In this document: one piece after another, positions 35,915 to 46,450 of the stretch
How positions within the stretch are numbered: the stretch's first letter is position 1
Layout of the letters: the number at the start of each line of letters is the position of its first letter
Origin: Rhodeus uyekii
Lineage: Eukaryota > Chordata > Actinopteri > Cypriniformes > Acheilognathidae
Direction of reading: 5' to 3'
Length of the DNA: 64,000 nt
NCBI GenBank assembly: GCA_037043235.1
Contig: JAWRVZ010000131.1
Coordinates: 186,001-250,000 of the forward strand
Translations under genes and position numbers: made by a program
Notes under the pieces: generated by a model
What the model saw: only the letters and a program-made list of their open reading frames with translations
Databases searched by the model: none
What the model was told of the DNA's origin: nothing

Positions 35915-36700
35915 TCACAAATGGATCTCGCTGAGGCAGCTGGGATGGGTCCTCCCTTATCTGGGATGGGTCCTCTACGGATGTCTGCCAGCAAGGCTCT
36001 GTGTGCCTGTGCCCAAGAGGAAGCAACACTTCTAATGGAGTGTGCCCTCACTCCTAGGGGGCACGACTGGTCTTGGACTTGGTATGCCAAGAAGATGACT
36101 TCCACTATGCAGTGGGCAAACCTCTGCCTTTCCCTTCTGCTGGCCTCCATAACAGACAAAGATCTGGTCTGAGGTCCTAAAACTCTGGGTTTGGTCCATG
36201 TACAGACACAAAGTGAGGATGGGACAGAGCAGAGCAAGGGATGGGTCTGCCTCCTCCGGGGGCAGCATTTGCAGATTCACCACCTGATCCCTGAAATGTG
36301 TGGTGGGAACCTTGGGCATATATCTGGGGGGGTGTCCCAGAATTAGGTGAGAGTAGGCCGGCCCGAATTCATGTCACGAATCATAGACAGAAAATGCCTG
36401 CAGGTCCCCGATCCATTTGATGGAAGCCAGGAGTGTTGTGTTTAATGACAGGAACTTGACTGACAACAGAGGTTCAAAGGGGGCTCTCTGCAGGGCCAGA
36501 CAGCACAAGAGAGAGAGAGAGATTCCAAGAGGGTACAAGGTGGGGGATTTAACCTCCTAGCATCCCACAAGAACCTGATGAACAGTTTATACTTACTCAC
36601 AGACCTGCCGTCTATTAGGTCATGATGTGCAGCGATAGATGCAACATAGACCTTTAGGGTGGAGGGAGACAGCCTTCAATCCAACCTTTCTTGCAGGAAG
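35915..36700 (-). pseudogene. DIRS tyrosine recombinase remnant
   Basis: Read leftward from about 36710: SPSTLKVYVASIAAHHD, then VPTTHFRDQVVNLQMLPPEE, SFRTSDQIFVCYGGQQKGKA and, at about 36080-35990, CPLGVRAHSIRSVASSWA. The last holds the HxxR-type motif (AHSIR) of tyrosine recombinases. The C-terminal nucleophile segment (RFYNL) is absent because a different DIRS piece begins at about 35911. Two frameshifts split the gene. The RT normally lying upstream of it is missing here. Confidence 0.8.
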
Positions 36701-37245
36701 GAAAGCACAGCCCTGATCGGGCATCTCCTGAGGTCTTCTTGGTGAGCATGCAGGCATGCAAGGCGGAAGCGGCTCTGTAAGCCTTGTTCGTAAACGGACA
36801 CAACTGTGACGGAATATCCACGTACCCATTGGCCGTGAGAGGGGGAGGAGGCACCAGCTCGATTTCAGGTAGAAAAAGGGGCCCTCCATGAGCTAATAAC
36901 CTGCCCATGAATGTCTAGGAAGGAAGGCACTGGGGCAAAATTCTGAGAAGCAGCGTGCACTGCCCAAAGATACCAATTGTCCAGCCTCGAGCATTCGGGA
37001 CATGGTGGAGGTCTCCATTCGAGCCCATCTCTCTAGGCGGCCCTGGAAAGCATGACCGCCAGCTTGGGGTCGGACTCGAACAACAGAATTGGGTCTTCAT
37101 CCCCAGAAAACTCTAAGCTGCCTTCCGATGCAATGATCGACATCCAGTCATACAACGGAGCTCCAAATAACAATCTCATCTGAAAACTCCACAGCTTGCA
37201 AGAAGAGTAAGGGGCCCACTGAGACTGACTATTGACAGGAAGAGG
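36690..37245 (-). pseudogene. DIRS gag fragment joined to the recombinase
   Basis: Minus-strand frames read PLYDWMSIIASEGSLEFSGD, DPKLAVMLSRAA, WRPPPCPECSRLDNWYLWA, APVPSFLDIH and SSWRAPFLPEIELV, which follow the order of DIRS gag. At about 36690-36700 this runs directly into recombinase sequence, with RT and RNase H deleted. A stop and a frame shift lie near 37035. Confidence 0.75.
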
Positions 37246-37480
37246 CACTAGATCAGAGCACCAAGATGGTCATCTTCCTGCAGTGCACGTGGATGCCTCG
37301 GACAAGGGGATCGGAGCAGTATTGGCCCAGGGGACTACTGAAGCAAAGAAACCTGTGGTATTCTTGAGTAGGAAGCTATTACTGAGGGAGACCAGGTATT
37401 AAACCATTGAAAAAGAGCGCCCCACCATAAAGTGGTCCCTGAAAGCCCTCCGCTACTACATCCTGGGGTGAGAGTTTGAC
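37246..37480 (+). pseudogene. Gypsy RNase H fragment
   Basis: The plus frame reads HVDASDKGIGAVLAQG, then KKPVVFLSRKLLLRETRY, an in-frame stop, and TIEKERPTIKWSLKALRYYI. This is the RNase H / tethered region of Ty3/Gypsy pol: the DAS motif with its Asp, the LSRKL block and the EKE block with its Glu are kept. One stop (TAA near 37398) breaks it. Only about 75 residues remain. Confidence 0.85.
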
Positions 37481-37763
37481 CTAGAGACCTAGGTACTTAC
37501 CTGCACTTTGCTCTCCAGCCTTACACCTTCTAGATCTGCCAGGAAGGAATCTGCCCCAGGAGGAAACACCTAGTGGCAGGTTAGCGGGCAGTGCATGGCT
37601 TGGAGAGGGTGGATGTGATGTGAAGAAATTAACTTCTTCACTGTTGCAAGTAGCAGTACTGGCACATGCACAAATATGCTGAACCACCACAAACCATTTC
37701 CTTACCTGTATACCGCTATTGGAGTAGCGGGTGCACACGCGATCCCCAATAGCACTCAGTTAC
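37481..37763 (+). other. Decayed Gypsy 3' internal region
   Basis: Lies between the RNase H fragment and the LTR; no motif can be read, so the integrase is lost. Confidence 0.4.
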
Positions 37764-38162
37764 TGTCACAGTTCAGGGGTCTCATTTATAAAGTGTACGT
37801 ACGTACAAAACGGGGCTGGAAATGTACGTACTTTGAGCTGTGTGTTTGCACATTCTGGAGACAAAGGGAATTGGCGACACAGATGTTCACCTGTTCACAC
37901 CTGTTCATCATCCAGTTCCCTTATATACCTCAGTGTTTCTGTTCATTCAATGTGAAATTTTTGTCTTGTCTTACTGTGTATTTTTTTTCATCCAGAGTTT
38001 ATCTTATTGTTCCCGTCAATTTGTGAATTGGATATAATCTCCAGGCCTATTTTGAGATCGGAATTCTTCCTTGATCCTGACTTTGTTAAGATTTATCTGT
38101 GGATAAATAAACTCTGTTATTTGCACTCTGCATTTAGATTCTGTGTGTTTACGGGTGTGACA
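37764..38162 (+). mobile_element. Gypsy-type LTR, probably the 3' LTR
   Basis: It runs from TGTCACAGTTC to ACGGGTGTGACA and has an AATAAATAAACTC signal near 38104. The flanks GTTAC and TCCAC do not match, as expected if this is the 3' LTR of the partial element containing the RNase H fragment. A GTACGTACGTAC palindrome lies near 37798. Confidence 0.75.
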
Positions 38163-39455
38163 TCCACTTTCAGGATTTCCCTGTTGGCGTCCATCCCCAG
38201 TATATATCACACATTCATACTATTTTTTTGTTTTGTTTTATTTTAAACGGTGTGTTTTTATGTTGGTGTAATTGGGGGTATGGGAGCTGTGCTATGATTT
38301 TATCAGGGTCAGTGGACTGAAACTGAAGTACACCCTGTAGCTCCACATAACACAAAATGTTCAGAGATGTTCAACATAAAGACCATTTTCAAGGATGGGA
38401 CAAGTCAGCATAGAAATGTCTTGGTACAGCCCTGTCTCTGCAATTGGGCTGCTGCCCCTCAAATCTTGTTGACTCATTTCAAAACCAAAAGATGTTTGAC
38501 GGACTTCAGCTTTATTTTGTGACCACACTAGCAGGAGCCCTTAAGAGCTGTGATCTGAGGTTAGAGATCAAGGTCATCTCTTAACTAAACAAGGTCTTAA
38601 CTTACAAGTGGCATAAACAAGGCTCCATTGTTTTATTAAACTATGTATGATTTACTATGGCAATGATTCAATATTTAGCAGTAGAGCCAAAACAGATGTG
38701 TTTTATTTGGTTTCTGTACAGTCAGTCAAATATATCTGTTTTTTAAAAGAAGAACCTCGGTGGCATAAGGTAACTGCACTCAAATGAGGTGTTTACACCA
38801 ACTGCAGGAAATTTTCCAAGGTTAGAGCTTGTGCAGGTGGGCAAAACTGCACAAGGCCCGAGTAGAAAATCTCCTAAGGGACTACATCAAACAAATATGT
38901 GTATAAATCCCTGATGAAGCTCAATTTCAATTACAGGTGTTTCGCTTGTAAATCTTGTGTGTTTGTGGAGTACACACATTAGGAATGGAGTAATTAGACA
39001 GCCAGCTGCCAACCTAGCTCAAAGAGGAGCCAGTTTACTCTCTGCAGATGGAAAAAAACAGGCCATATCCAGGGATCTATTGCTTAGGAACAAAACCATA
39101 ATGGCTAAATGTGTTATTAAATTTTACGCCTTAGTGTCTGTAATCTTGCCAGATTCAATCTGCACATGTTTGCTTTGCAAAATGTATGCTCATTGTAGCC
39201 CTGCAAAGCTCAAGATTTTCTTTCTTTCTAGATGTTATGAAACGTCATACACTGATTCTAAAAGAGCGACTTTTAGAGATACATTTCTATATGCACTCAT
39301 ACACTTAATAAATTTTTAGATGTTAAAATGTTAAACACAGATAAGAGACAGTTTCAGTTACAACATACTATTACTGTGCATAGAAATCTTTTACAGTTAC
39401 ATTTATGATCACAAAAAAATACATGATTAAGTAATGATTGAATGATGAGTCCTTG
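38163..39455. other. Unassigned non-coding DNA
   Basis: Unique-looking sequence with no gene, RNA or transposon end recognised. Confidence 0.45.
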
Positions 39456-39460
39456 GAACC

Positions 39461-39553
39461 TGTCAGGCGTGTCGCGTGGGAGGAGACAAGGAAAGGAGGA
39501 ATATAACATGAAAGAAAACAGGAAGCGTGAGGAGACACGACATGACTGTGACA
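39461..39553. mobile_element. 93-bp LTR remnant with GAACC duplication
   Basis: It starts TGTCAGGCGTGTCG and ends GACTGTGACA. It is flanked by the exact 5-bp direct repeat GAACC (39456-39460 and 39554-39558). Ends and duplication fit a Gypsy-type LTR insertion, but the body is far shorter than the other LTRs here (about 290-720 bp), so it was either heavily deleted or is a very small LTR. Confidence 0.7.
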
Positions 39554-39744
39554 GAACCAGACTGATTTTACAGCACCAGAATCATACAGAACAAAATTAA
39601 ACTATTATAATCTCAAATTAGATAAATGTGATGCTACTGAAAATCAAATCAATCACAGAAACATAAATAAATTAACCTATTAAGTCCACTCTTTATATAT
39701 TCTACTATCTTAAAATTATTTTTAAATCTCTAATGATCTTAAAA

Positions 39745-40183
39745 TGTCAGGGTTCTGTCACTTCGGTCTTGTTTTCTAGTGTTTTGTTGACAGAGCTCTG
39801 ACGCTGCCCTAGTGTCGTGTCTTTTTGGGTGTGACACCCACAAAATTGTCCTTTGTGTATTTGTGCGGGTCTCTTGTCTGTGTAATGTCTTGTGTGCAGG
39901 TTATGATGTCCAGTCTCGAGACTTTGGTATTGTTCAGTTTCGGTTTTGTGTCGGGATTTGGACATCCATGGCCCATGTGTTCATCCTTGTTATGAGCGCA
40001 TGGGATGAGTGTTTGCTAGATCATGTGCACTCTACGTCATGTGAGTCGGCGTGGTTTCAGGCTTTGCTTCGTGTTTACTTCGGCCGCATGCTTTCATTTT
40101 GTGTCGCGCGAAGTTTGTGTTTTCACCAGCTGCGCACTGTCTCTTGTTTCTCGCGGACACCTGGCTATGCACGTTCTCACTAA
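39745..40183 (+). mobile_element. LTR, 5' part, same family as 51772-52494
   Basis: It starts TGTCAGGGTTCTGTCAC and shares the order of the longer LTR at 51772: CTCTGACGCTGCC, GTTATGATGTCC, TTTGGTNTNGTTCAGTTTCGG. It lacks the 3' part including the AATAAA signal and the terminal CCCTGACA. It abuts DIRS sequence at about 40183. Confidence 0.7.
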
Positions 40184-41100
40184 GTAAAAAGCTGTTGCCA
40201 TGAGACCCAGCAGTCTTGACTGCTCAATGAGTGACTGGTCTAGCTTTATGTTGTTGACTGTTAACAGGATTATGTAGATGAGCATGGCATAAAGCCTGGC
40301 TGACAACGACACAAAATCCCACACAATGCCTAAGGAGGTGGTCCTCAGAAGAGGATAAAGCAATCTCTTCTTCGTGTACAGTCTCAGCCCCAGCTCCTTC
40401 AAATGAGCGCGAACAACATCTCAATGCCGAACTACTAACTGCTGTGACTGAGTGAGGATCAACAAATCGTTGATAATGTTAAGAACACGGATATACTGGA
40501 AGCTCAGCTGGAAGAGCGCTGCGTCAATGCATTTTCATGAAAGAGCTAAACCGAATGGAAGAGTATGCCTAAAGTGATGAATCAGTCCTCAGATCTGATT
40601 TGAATAGACTTTCCATCCTTCTTTGGAACTATGAAGTACTGGCTGAAAACTCGGAAACTCTGGCTGAGACGGGTGCATACTCTATGGCCCCTTTCCCCAG
40701 CAGTGCACTTCTTGTTCCATAACCAGAGCCTTCTCGGTTTTCACCACGGTGTTGTTGCACATGATCCACTGAGAGATATCTGAGTGGCATGTCCATTGAG
40801 CCTGAAACTCTACTAAGGGAACCACCCTCTCGAGGCTGGCCTCTGGAATTTGTTGAATATCCAGTATTGTCCAGTACCTGGAGTGAGAGCTTGGAGGGTA
40901 GTGACCTCCCAAGTGCAAACCGACGCATGGGTGTCAACTGGAAAAATCTGCTTAAGACCTGTACACTCTGGCTCCCTCGAGATACCAAGGATGGCACAGA
41001 GGTCCATACAGGGCACCGAATAGACATGGGCACCGTGTGCTGATGTGTACACCATGCCCGGTAATAGAACCTGATCTCATAGCTGGGAGAGGTTCTCAAT
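40184..41100 (-). pseudogene. DIRS reverse transcriptase remnant
   Basis: Minus-strand frames give FQLTPMRRFALGRSLPSKLS near 40920, KGAIEYAPVSARVSEF near 40680 (the family has GAIExVPxxxxxSGFYS), and SLGIVWDFVSLSARLYAMLI with LLGLMATAF near 40340-40190 (the connection region after RT: LGxxWD...LLGLMA). The YxDD catalytic block cannot be read. Several frame breaks; inactive. Confidence 0.75.
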
Positions 41101-41259
41101 GACCCTTAACACAGCAGAGATTTCTTCTTTGTCCATTACCAGATCTTGCTCACAGGACCCACAGCCTCTCAAGGCTGGTATGTTTGCTCCAGGGCCCTGT
41201 CTTGCAAGTAATGGCAGAAAGAGCCCTTGAAAATGTTGTCACGACCCCCTGTCACTCTG

Positions 41260-41907
41260 AGGGGGTATTCTAGTAATTTTGAGTGGCACGGCGTGGGGCT
41301 ATGAGGGTGTAGCTGGCTCACAGCTTCTAACTGGCGTGTTGGGACAAAAAAGTTCTTCGCAATATAGATTGTGGAGTGAGGTAGCTCTCAGTCACCTCCT
41401 CCATTTTCAGTGTCCGATGGCCGTACCTTTTCTTGTTTTTTGACCTTAACACCTCAGTGTGAGGATCAAAAAGAAGGAGGCTCCGACATACTTCAGTTAC
41501 GACTCATAAACTGGAGACTGAAGTGTCGGGTCTTTATCTCCAGACTCGATGCTAACAACATCCAGCTCCTCAGACTCCTCAGTTCCTCTACTGGGGTGGA
41601 AGTAACCACAGTGCATGCTTCCAGATCCCCAAATTGTACCAGCCAGGTGAGGGCAGAGATAAGGCCATGCCCGTTTCTAACTCTTCTGACAGGTCTATTT
41701 GCGTACCCCATGACAAAAATTGCCACTGTACGTTGGCAACAGCGGGACCTGAATCTGAGGATCTCGAGCCTAGGCAGCATTAGTTTTAAATACCGCCTAG
41801 CAGGAGCAGAGTGTATTTGTAAATACAGCCAGCATCCTCAAGCGCTGACCATGCATGTTCTCCTCCTAAACAAACAACACAAAGACCGTGTGTATCCCTG
41901 CTCGTGA
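41260..41907 (-). pseudogene. DIRS gag remnant
   Basis: Minus-strand sequence begins with a region equivalent to HARSALENAGCKxC (GGTCAGCGCTTGAGGATGCT in the reverse read) and continues through SLEIKTRHFSLQF. It keeps only patches of gag homology. A 165-residue open frame on the opposite strand (41410-41907) has no known motif and is taken as a shadow. Confidence 0.5.
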
Positions 41908-42022
41908 TTATAGTGGGGGAAGAGAGAAACACTCACATTCTAAACTGCTGTTTTCTCACCATAGTAGTTGTGTTTAGTATGATGAGGAATACCTTGTTTT
42001 TTTACTAGCTGGGGATCTTTTC

Positions 42023-42048
42023 AACACACACACACACACACACACACT
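42023..42048. repeat. (CA)n microsatellite
   Basis: About 12 CA units inside the DIRS 5' leader. Confidence 0.9.
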
Positions 42049-42268
42049 GCCAGCAACTTTTCATTTCAACTGTTTCACAGCGCTTGCAGAAGACACTAAA
42101 GCTGGCTGCTGCTTTCAGTTTCAGGCGCACCTTTATCCTCCTGGTTCATAACGTCATAATTCCTTGACGTGCGTTCACTTGATCAGTTCGATTGTGCTTC
42201 ATGAGATAATCATGCTAAGGCGTTCCCTTAGCGTTTTGATGCAGCACGAGTTCCCTTGAAATTTAAAA

Positions 42269-43394
42269 TGTTTTATTTTTTGCTGAAAAGAAAAGTTTAA
42301 CACCTTTTTTTAAATGCAGAAAGAAAGAACACTACATAAATGACACTACATATACAGAATGTTTTACTTTCACTTCTGCTTTGCGTAATCTCAGTTTCAT
42401 TGCAGAATTTGACAAACTGATTATTAACACTGTACAAAAGCTACATAATAAGGACATTGAAAGATGTGTGTCTTTTATTTTGTTCTATTCCTAATTGTCT
42501 CGCTAAAATTACAAAGCATAACATGGCTGTGCTCCACTGATGCTCTCTGGTATTTGGGTGATATTTGCCGAGGTCATGAATAATCCACTGGCCCAGCACT
42601 GAAGCAAGTTGAGTCTTTGCCACCACTGAATTCTCATCAAACAGCCACTCAAAGACTCAATTCATAGTAATCTGTAAAGCTGTCAGAGTCTGTGGCCTTT
42701 AAAGTCCTTCCAACTCTATAACACTCACCTGAGGGTAACTTAAGTAAAAGAGTGCATGGCAAATGTGATGTGAGGGCCAGAGAAAGATTTCCCTTTCATT
42801 TTAGTGCAAGCAGACAACAGCAATGGCAAAACAAGTGCCACAACAAAACATCACTGCTTGTTTTAGAGCATAAAACCTCTAGCCTGCTGTCAACGGTGAT
42901 GTCACTTTAATGCCACTCCGCCTTCTGCTGTGTAATTACAACTTGCAAGCCTGTTCACTTTTGCTATTCAGGGACTGAACTTTGACTCTAACTTCTGGTA
43001 GTTGACTATCCTGCAATGCATCTTCAGGACACAGAATTTTATACAGGTACATTTAGCTAATTTGGATTAAATTATGTTAGCAGCAATAACCAAGAAATAT
43101 AAATTACACGGTTCAGTGTCTTAAAGCTTTGAATAGCACTTATGAGTGAATTATTGCATACAATGCTTTGCATAATGGGTAGAAATAAATCCAAGATTTG
43201 AATTACCACTGGGACCTCATTGGTTTTGTATCTGCAATCATAATAATTTAGTTAAAGTGATGACTGAATGGTGCAATTAGATCAAAAAATAAATCTTACA
43301 GTGCCTTTCATTTTCACCATTCATATTTGGAATGCTGATCAATTGGGTGGAAGACCTATAATTGGAATTAATATCTCAGAAAATGAAAACAGGA
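42269..43394. other. Unassigned non-coding DNA
   Basis: No gene or repeat family recognised. Confidence 0.45.
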
Positions 43395-43399
43395 GCCAC

Positions 43400-43850
43400 T
43401 GTAATGGGATGGTACGTGTGCTATGTGGAGGAAACATCGAGGAGCAAAGGCTTCATATAGAAACTCAAAATGCATTCCACCAAAGGTGAACAAACAAAAG
43501 CCTTTAAAACAAATTTGCACTTCTAGTGCAAAACTCTACAGAAGAACTTCGAACAAGGAGACCATGGAGCATAACGCATACATCTACACACAATGTTTTA
43601 ACACATCACAAAGTCAACAACCGACAAGGACCAGGGAATACAAGAGGGTAGTTGTACAAGAGGAGATGGGGGAACACCTGACGAGACTGACGAGTTAAGT
43701 GATTGACATGACAGGTGCAGGAAAGGCACAGGAAGATACACAGAAGGGACCTGGAAGTGAAACAACTCATGACACAACAGACAGGAAGTGACAAATGACA
43801 TATAAAACAGAAAGTGAAAAATGACACGACAGACAGGACAAAGGTTAACA
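43400..43850 (-). mobile_element. Solo LTR with GCCAC duplication
   Basis: It begins TGTAATGGGATGG and ends AAAGGTTAACA. It is flanked by exact GCCAC repeats (43395-43399 and 43851-43855). It shares with the LTR at 48318 the order GTCAACAACCGACAA, GGTGCAGGAAGG, GGAAGTGAAAC and the GGACAAAGG(G)TAACA end, on the same strand. The first ~10 bases are diverged from the TGTTACGG start of that copy. Confidence 0.85.
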
Positions 43851-43855
43851 GCCAC

Positions 43856-44639
43856 ATAATGCTCTGCACAATATACAATGATATATAGTCTTATGGTTGC
43901 CTGTCAGGTGGTAAATGTTGTTATTTCAGTATGGTTGCAAATGATTAAAAGCATAGTTCACTCAAAAATGTATAATTATTTAGAAAAGTGAGTCATTATC
44001 TACTCACCCATTCCAAACTCATTTAAACATATTCAGTAAAACACCAAATAATGTTTACTCCTCTTTTAAATACAGTGGAAAGAAATTAGGACCAAGTCGA
44101 TCAAGCACCAAAAAAAAGAAGAAGAGGTGCCGCCTCCCTTACAATCACATTACTACAGCAATTATACTCCAATAGAATCTGCTAACTGTGTCATTACTGA
44201 AGATGAAATTATTCTGATTGGCTAAGAGAGAAAGAAAGATAAGCAAAACTAATCATTTTACACACAAGAGCAGTTAGTCAGAAGCATATCTTTGTTGATC
44301 ACATGGTTGACTTTTGTCGACCATTTCTAGACATCAGATTTTCGAGAACAAGTACTTCTGTCTCCTTATGGTGGCATTTAATCACCTCACCAATACAGAC
44401 CATATTAACGCATACACAGATATACAGGACTCCAAGGCTGGACTCGGCTCAGGCTTCATCTATCAACAAAAAGACTTCTCAAAACATTCTGAATATTCTT
44501 GAAATAAAGAAAAGCAAAGTAATAGCTTTAACGGATCAGGTACATGGGCGACAGACTAAAGTGTACATAAATCTGAAGTCATTCAAAAAAAAAAAATTGT
44601 ATATCACTAACTTGATTATAAATCACTTTATAATCAAGC
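43856..44639. other. Non-coding DNA with an AGTTCACTCAAAA repeat piece
   Basis: About 43946-44030 (GCATAGTTCACTCAAAAATG, then TACTCACCCATTCCAAACTC) is a diverged copy of the AAGGGATAGTTCACCC repeat. The rest is unassigned. Confidence 0.45.
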
Positions 44640-44770
44640 TTCTACCCAATGCTTTCACTCTTCAAGCCATTCCAGTCACTGTCTGAACACCAGTCACTGT
44701 CTTTGTGCTCTGTTTCAATAAATATCAATTGTCTTGCACTTACTTCTGTGTCCGTGTCTTCATCATGACA
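44640..44770 (+). mobile_element. LTR 3' end fragment
   Basis: It contains CTGTTTCAATAAATATC (polyadenylation-like) and a U5-like end CTTCATCATGACA. No 5' end or duplication was found. Confidence 0.35.
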
Positions 44771-46448
44771 GATATACAATTCGTCCGTTTTATTGGGACT
44801 AAACAAATTAAAGTTTAAGTGATGAATCTATACTAATATTTTACATGCCATATTTGATGTGAGAGCTACAGTGGATAATTGTTTCAGTGAATAACAACTT
44901 TATTTAGATTTATTACACAAAGTCTTCATATGCCTCAGAATAGTGTACAAATGATTAAACTTTTACTTTTTGCCCAAGTTCTTATTTACTTTCATTATAT
45001 GAAAAAGAGCAGTCAAGCTATTCTTCAAAAATTCACCTATTCTGTTTCCCTACAGAAAGGAATTTATTTGAGAGAAATTATGACAATTTCCACTTTTCAA
45101 TATCCTTTTAATATGAAGTACAGTGAAATTAGAAAGAAATGGCTTTATTGTTATTTAATGTTAAAAAGAAAATTGATATTTCTTATATATGATAATTGAT
45201 TGCATTTAAATGAACAAAGGTCATATTAGGATGAAAGAGGAAAAAATAAATACGATCTTCACAATCTTTCAAGGATTAGACCACCTTTATTTCCTTAGGG
45301 ATGTTTGTCCTCTGAAATACACAGACGGTAATGGTGAATTTTTATTTTTTTCTGTCATCCTTCCCACCTGGTCCAGTCAGCTGTGATTTAAAACAGTGAA
45401 AAACAGGGCAGAAGGGAATTGCTTCACTGACACTGACACGGGCCAGTCTGCCCTTTGCTTATTGAGATGGGACAGGATTAGAAATGAACACATTAACAGA
45501 TGGAAAAAATGGAAACTGGGCAACCGTGTGCTGTCTTGAAAGTAGCAGACCTGGAAGATGAATGCCAGCTGCTCCCAGGTTTTGTTAAAACTGAGAAATA
45601 GCTCTGTGATCTGATAATAAATAAATGGAGGGCGAAACACATATTCTGCATGACCTCAGTATTGTGCACCTCAATCACAGAAGGGACACAGGTGTTGACG
45701 GTCTCTTTTAAGTTTCCTTTTCGGTTCCACCTTGTTTTATTCAAATTGGGCCCCTTAAGAAATGCCTGTCTGAATGTCTGTGTGAAGAGTTTCTCATTTG
45801 GAAAGTCATTGTGTCAAAGTGCTCCCGGGGGAGGCTGTCATAGAAAGGTGACTGGGCCTGTGAGCCCAGCTGACCCTGGCATTCAGTACTGGGTTTTATT
45901 CTCAAAGGCAAATTCAGAGGGAAAAGGGAATTACTTATAGGTCAGTTGAATTTTAAGCTATGAGGGCTTTTCATCAAGGTTGCTCCAGAAATTGCTCTGT
46001 TCACTACACTAATAGGACAATTAGGACAATAGGACACCCATTTCATACAAATCATTCATACAATGACTTGAACACACTCTCTTCTATGATATTTAGCATA
46101 TTTTTCATGTATAAAAAAACTATTTGAGGTAAAATGTCAGGGTGATTTAAAATTTAAATGACGGCGCTATGGGAACGGTATACCCTTACTGCCATGCATG
46201 TAGTCCTATTACTACATTGTCATGTACATGATGGACAAAGCTATGCTACAATTGCATTACCCAGGTCTTAGCCAACTTTGTAAAAAGAGACAAAAAAAAT
46301 AAAAATAAATGTAGGCTGGCGCAATTTCACTTAGAATTAATCATTTACATATACTTTATTTTTTAAAACTATTTATTTTCTGTGTCAGAAACAGAAGACA
46401 GAAGACAGCTAGAAGCTTAAATAGAAAGAAAAGATCAATACAAGTCAT
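44771..46448. other. Unassigned DNA
   Basis: About 45360-45940 is high-complexity and carries a minus-strand open frame pair without known domains, so it could be conserved non-coding DNA or a lost exon. The rest is AT-rich. Confidence 0.4.
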
Positions 46449-46450
46449 TA

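Larger units (their letters stand above)
40184..42268 (-). mobile_element. DIRS1-like retrotransposon, gag to RT
   Basis: The right end (42200-42268) carries the DIRS terminal phrase read in reverse (GATGCAGCACGAGTTCCCTT), preceded by the GC-rich leader. Leftward come gag remnants (about 41900-41260), then reverse transcriptase (41100-40184). The 3' part with the recombinase is absent, lost at the junction with the LTR fragment at 40183. Confidence 0.75.

Noticed and set aside
41410..41907. 165-residue plus-strand open frame
   Set aside because: Opposite strand of DIRS gag remnants; no motif of its own.
44303..44686. 127-residue open frame as a gene
   Set aside because: No domain, ends in low-complexity Lys-rich sequence and runs into an LTR fragment.
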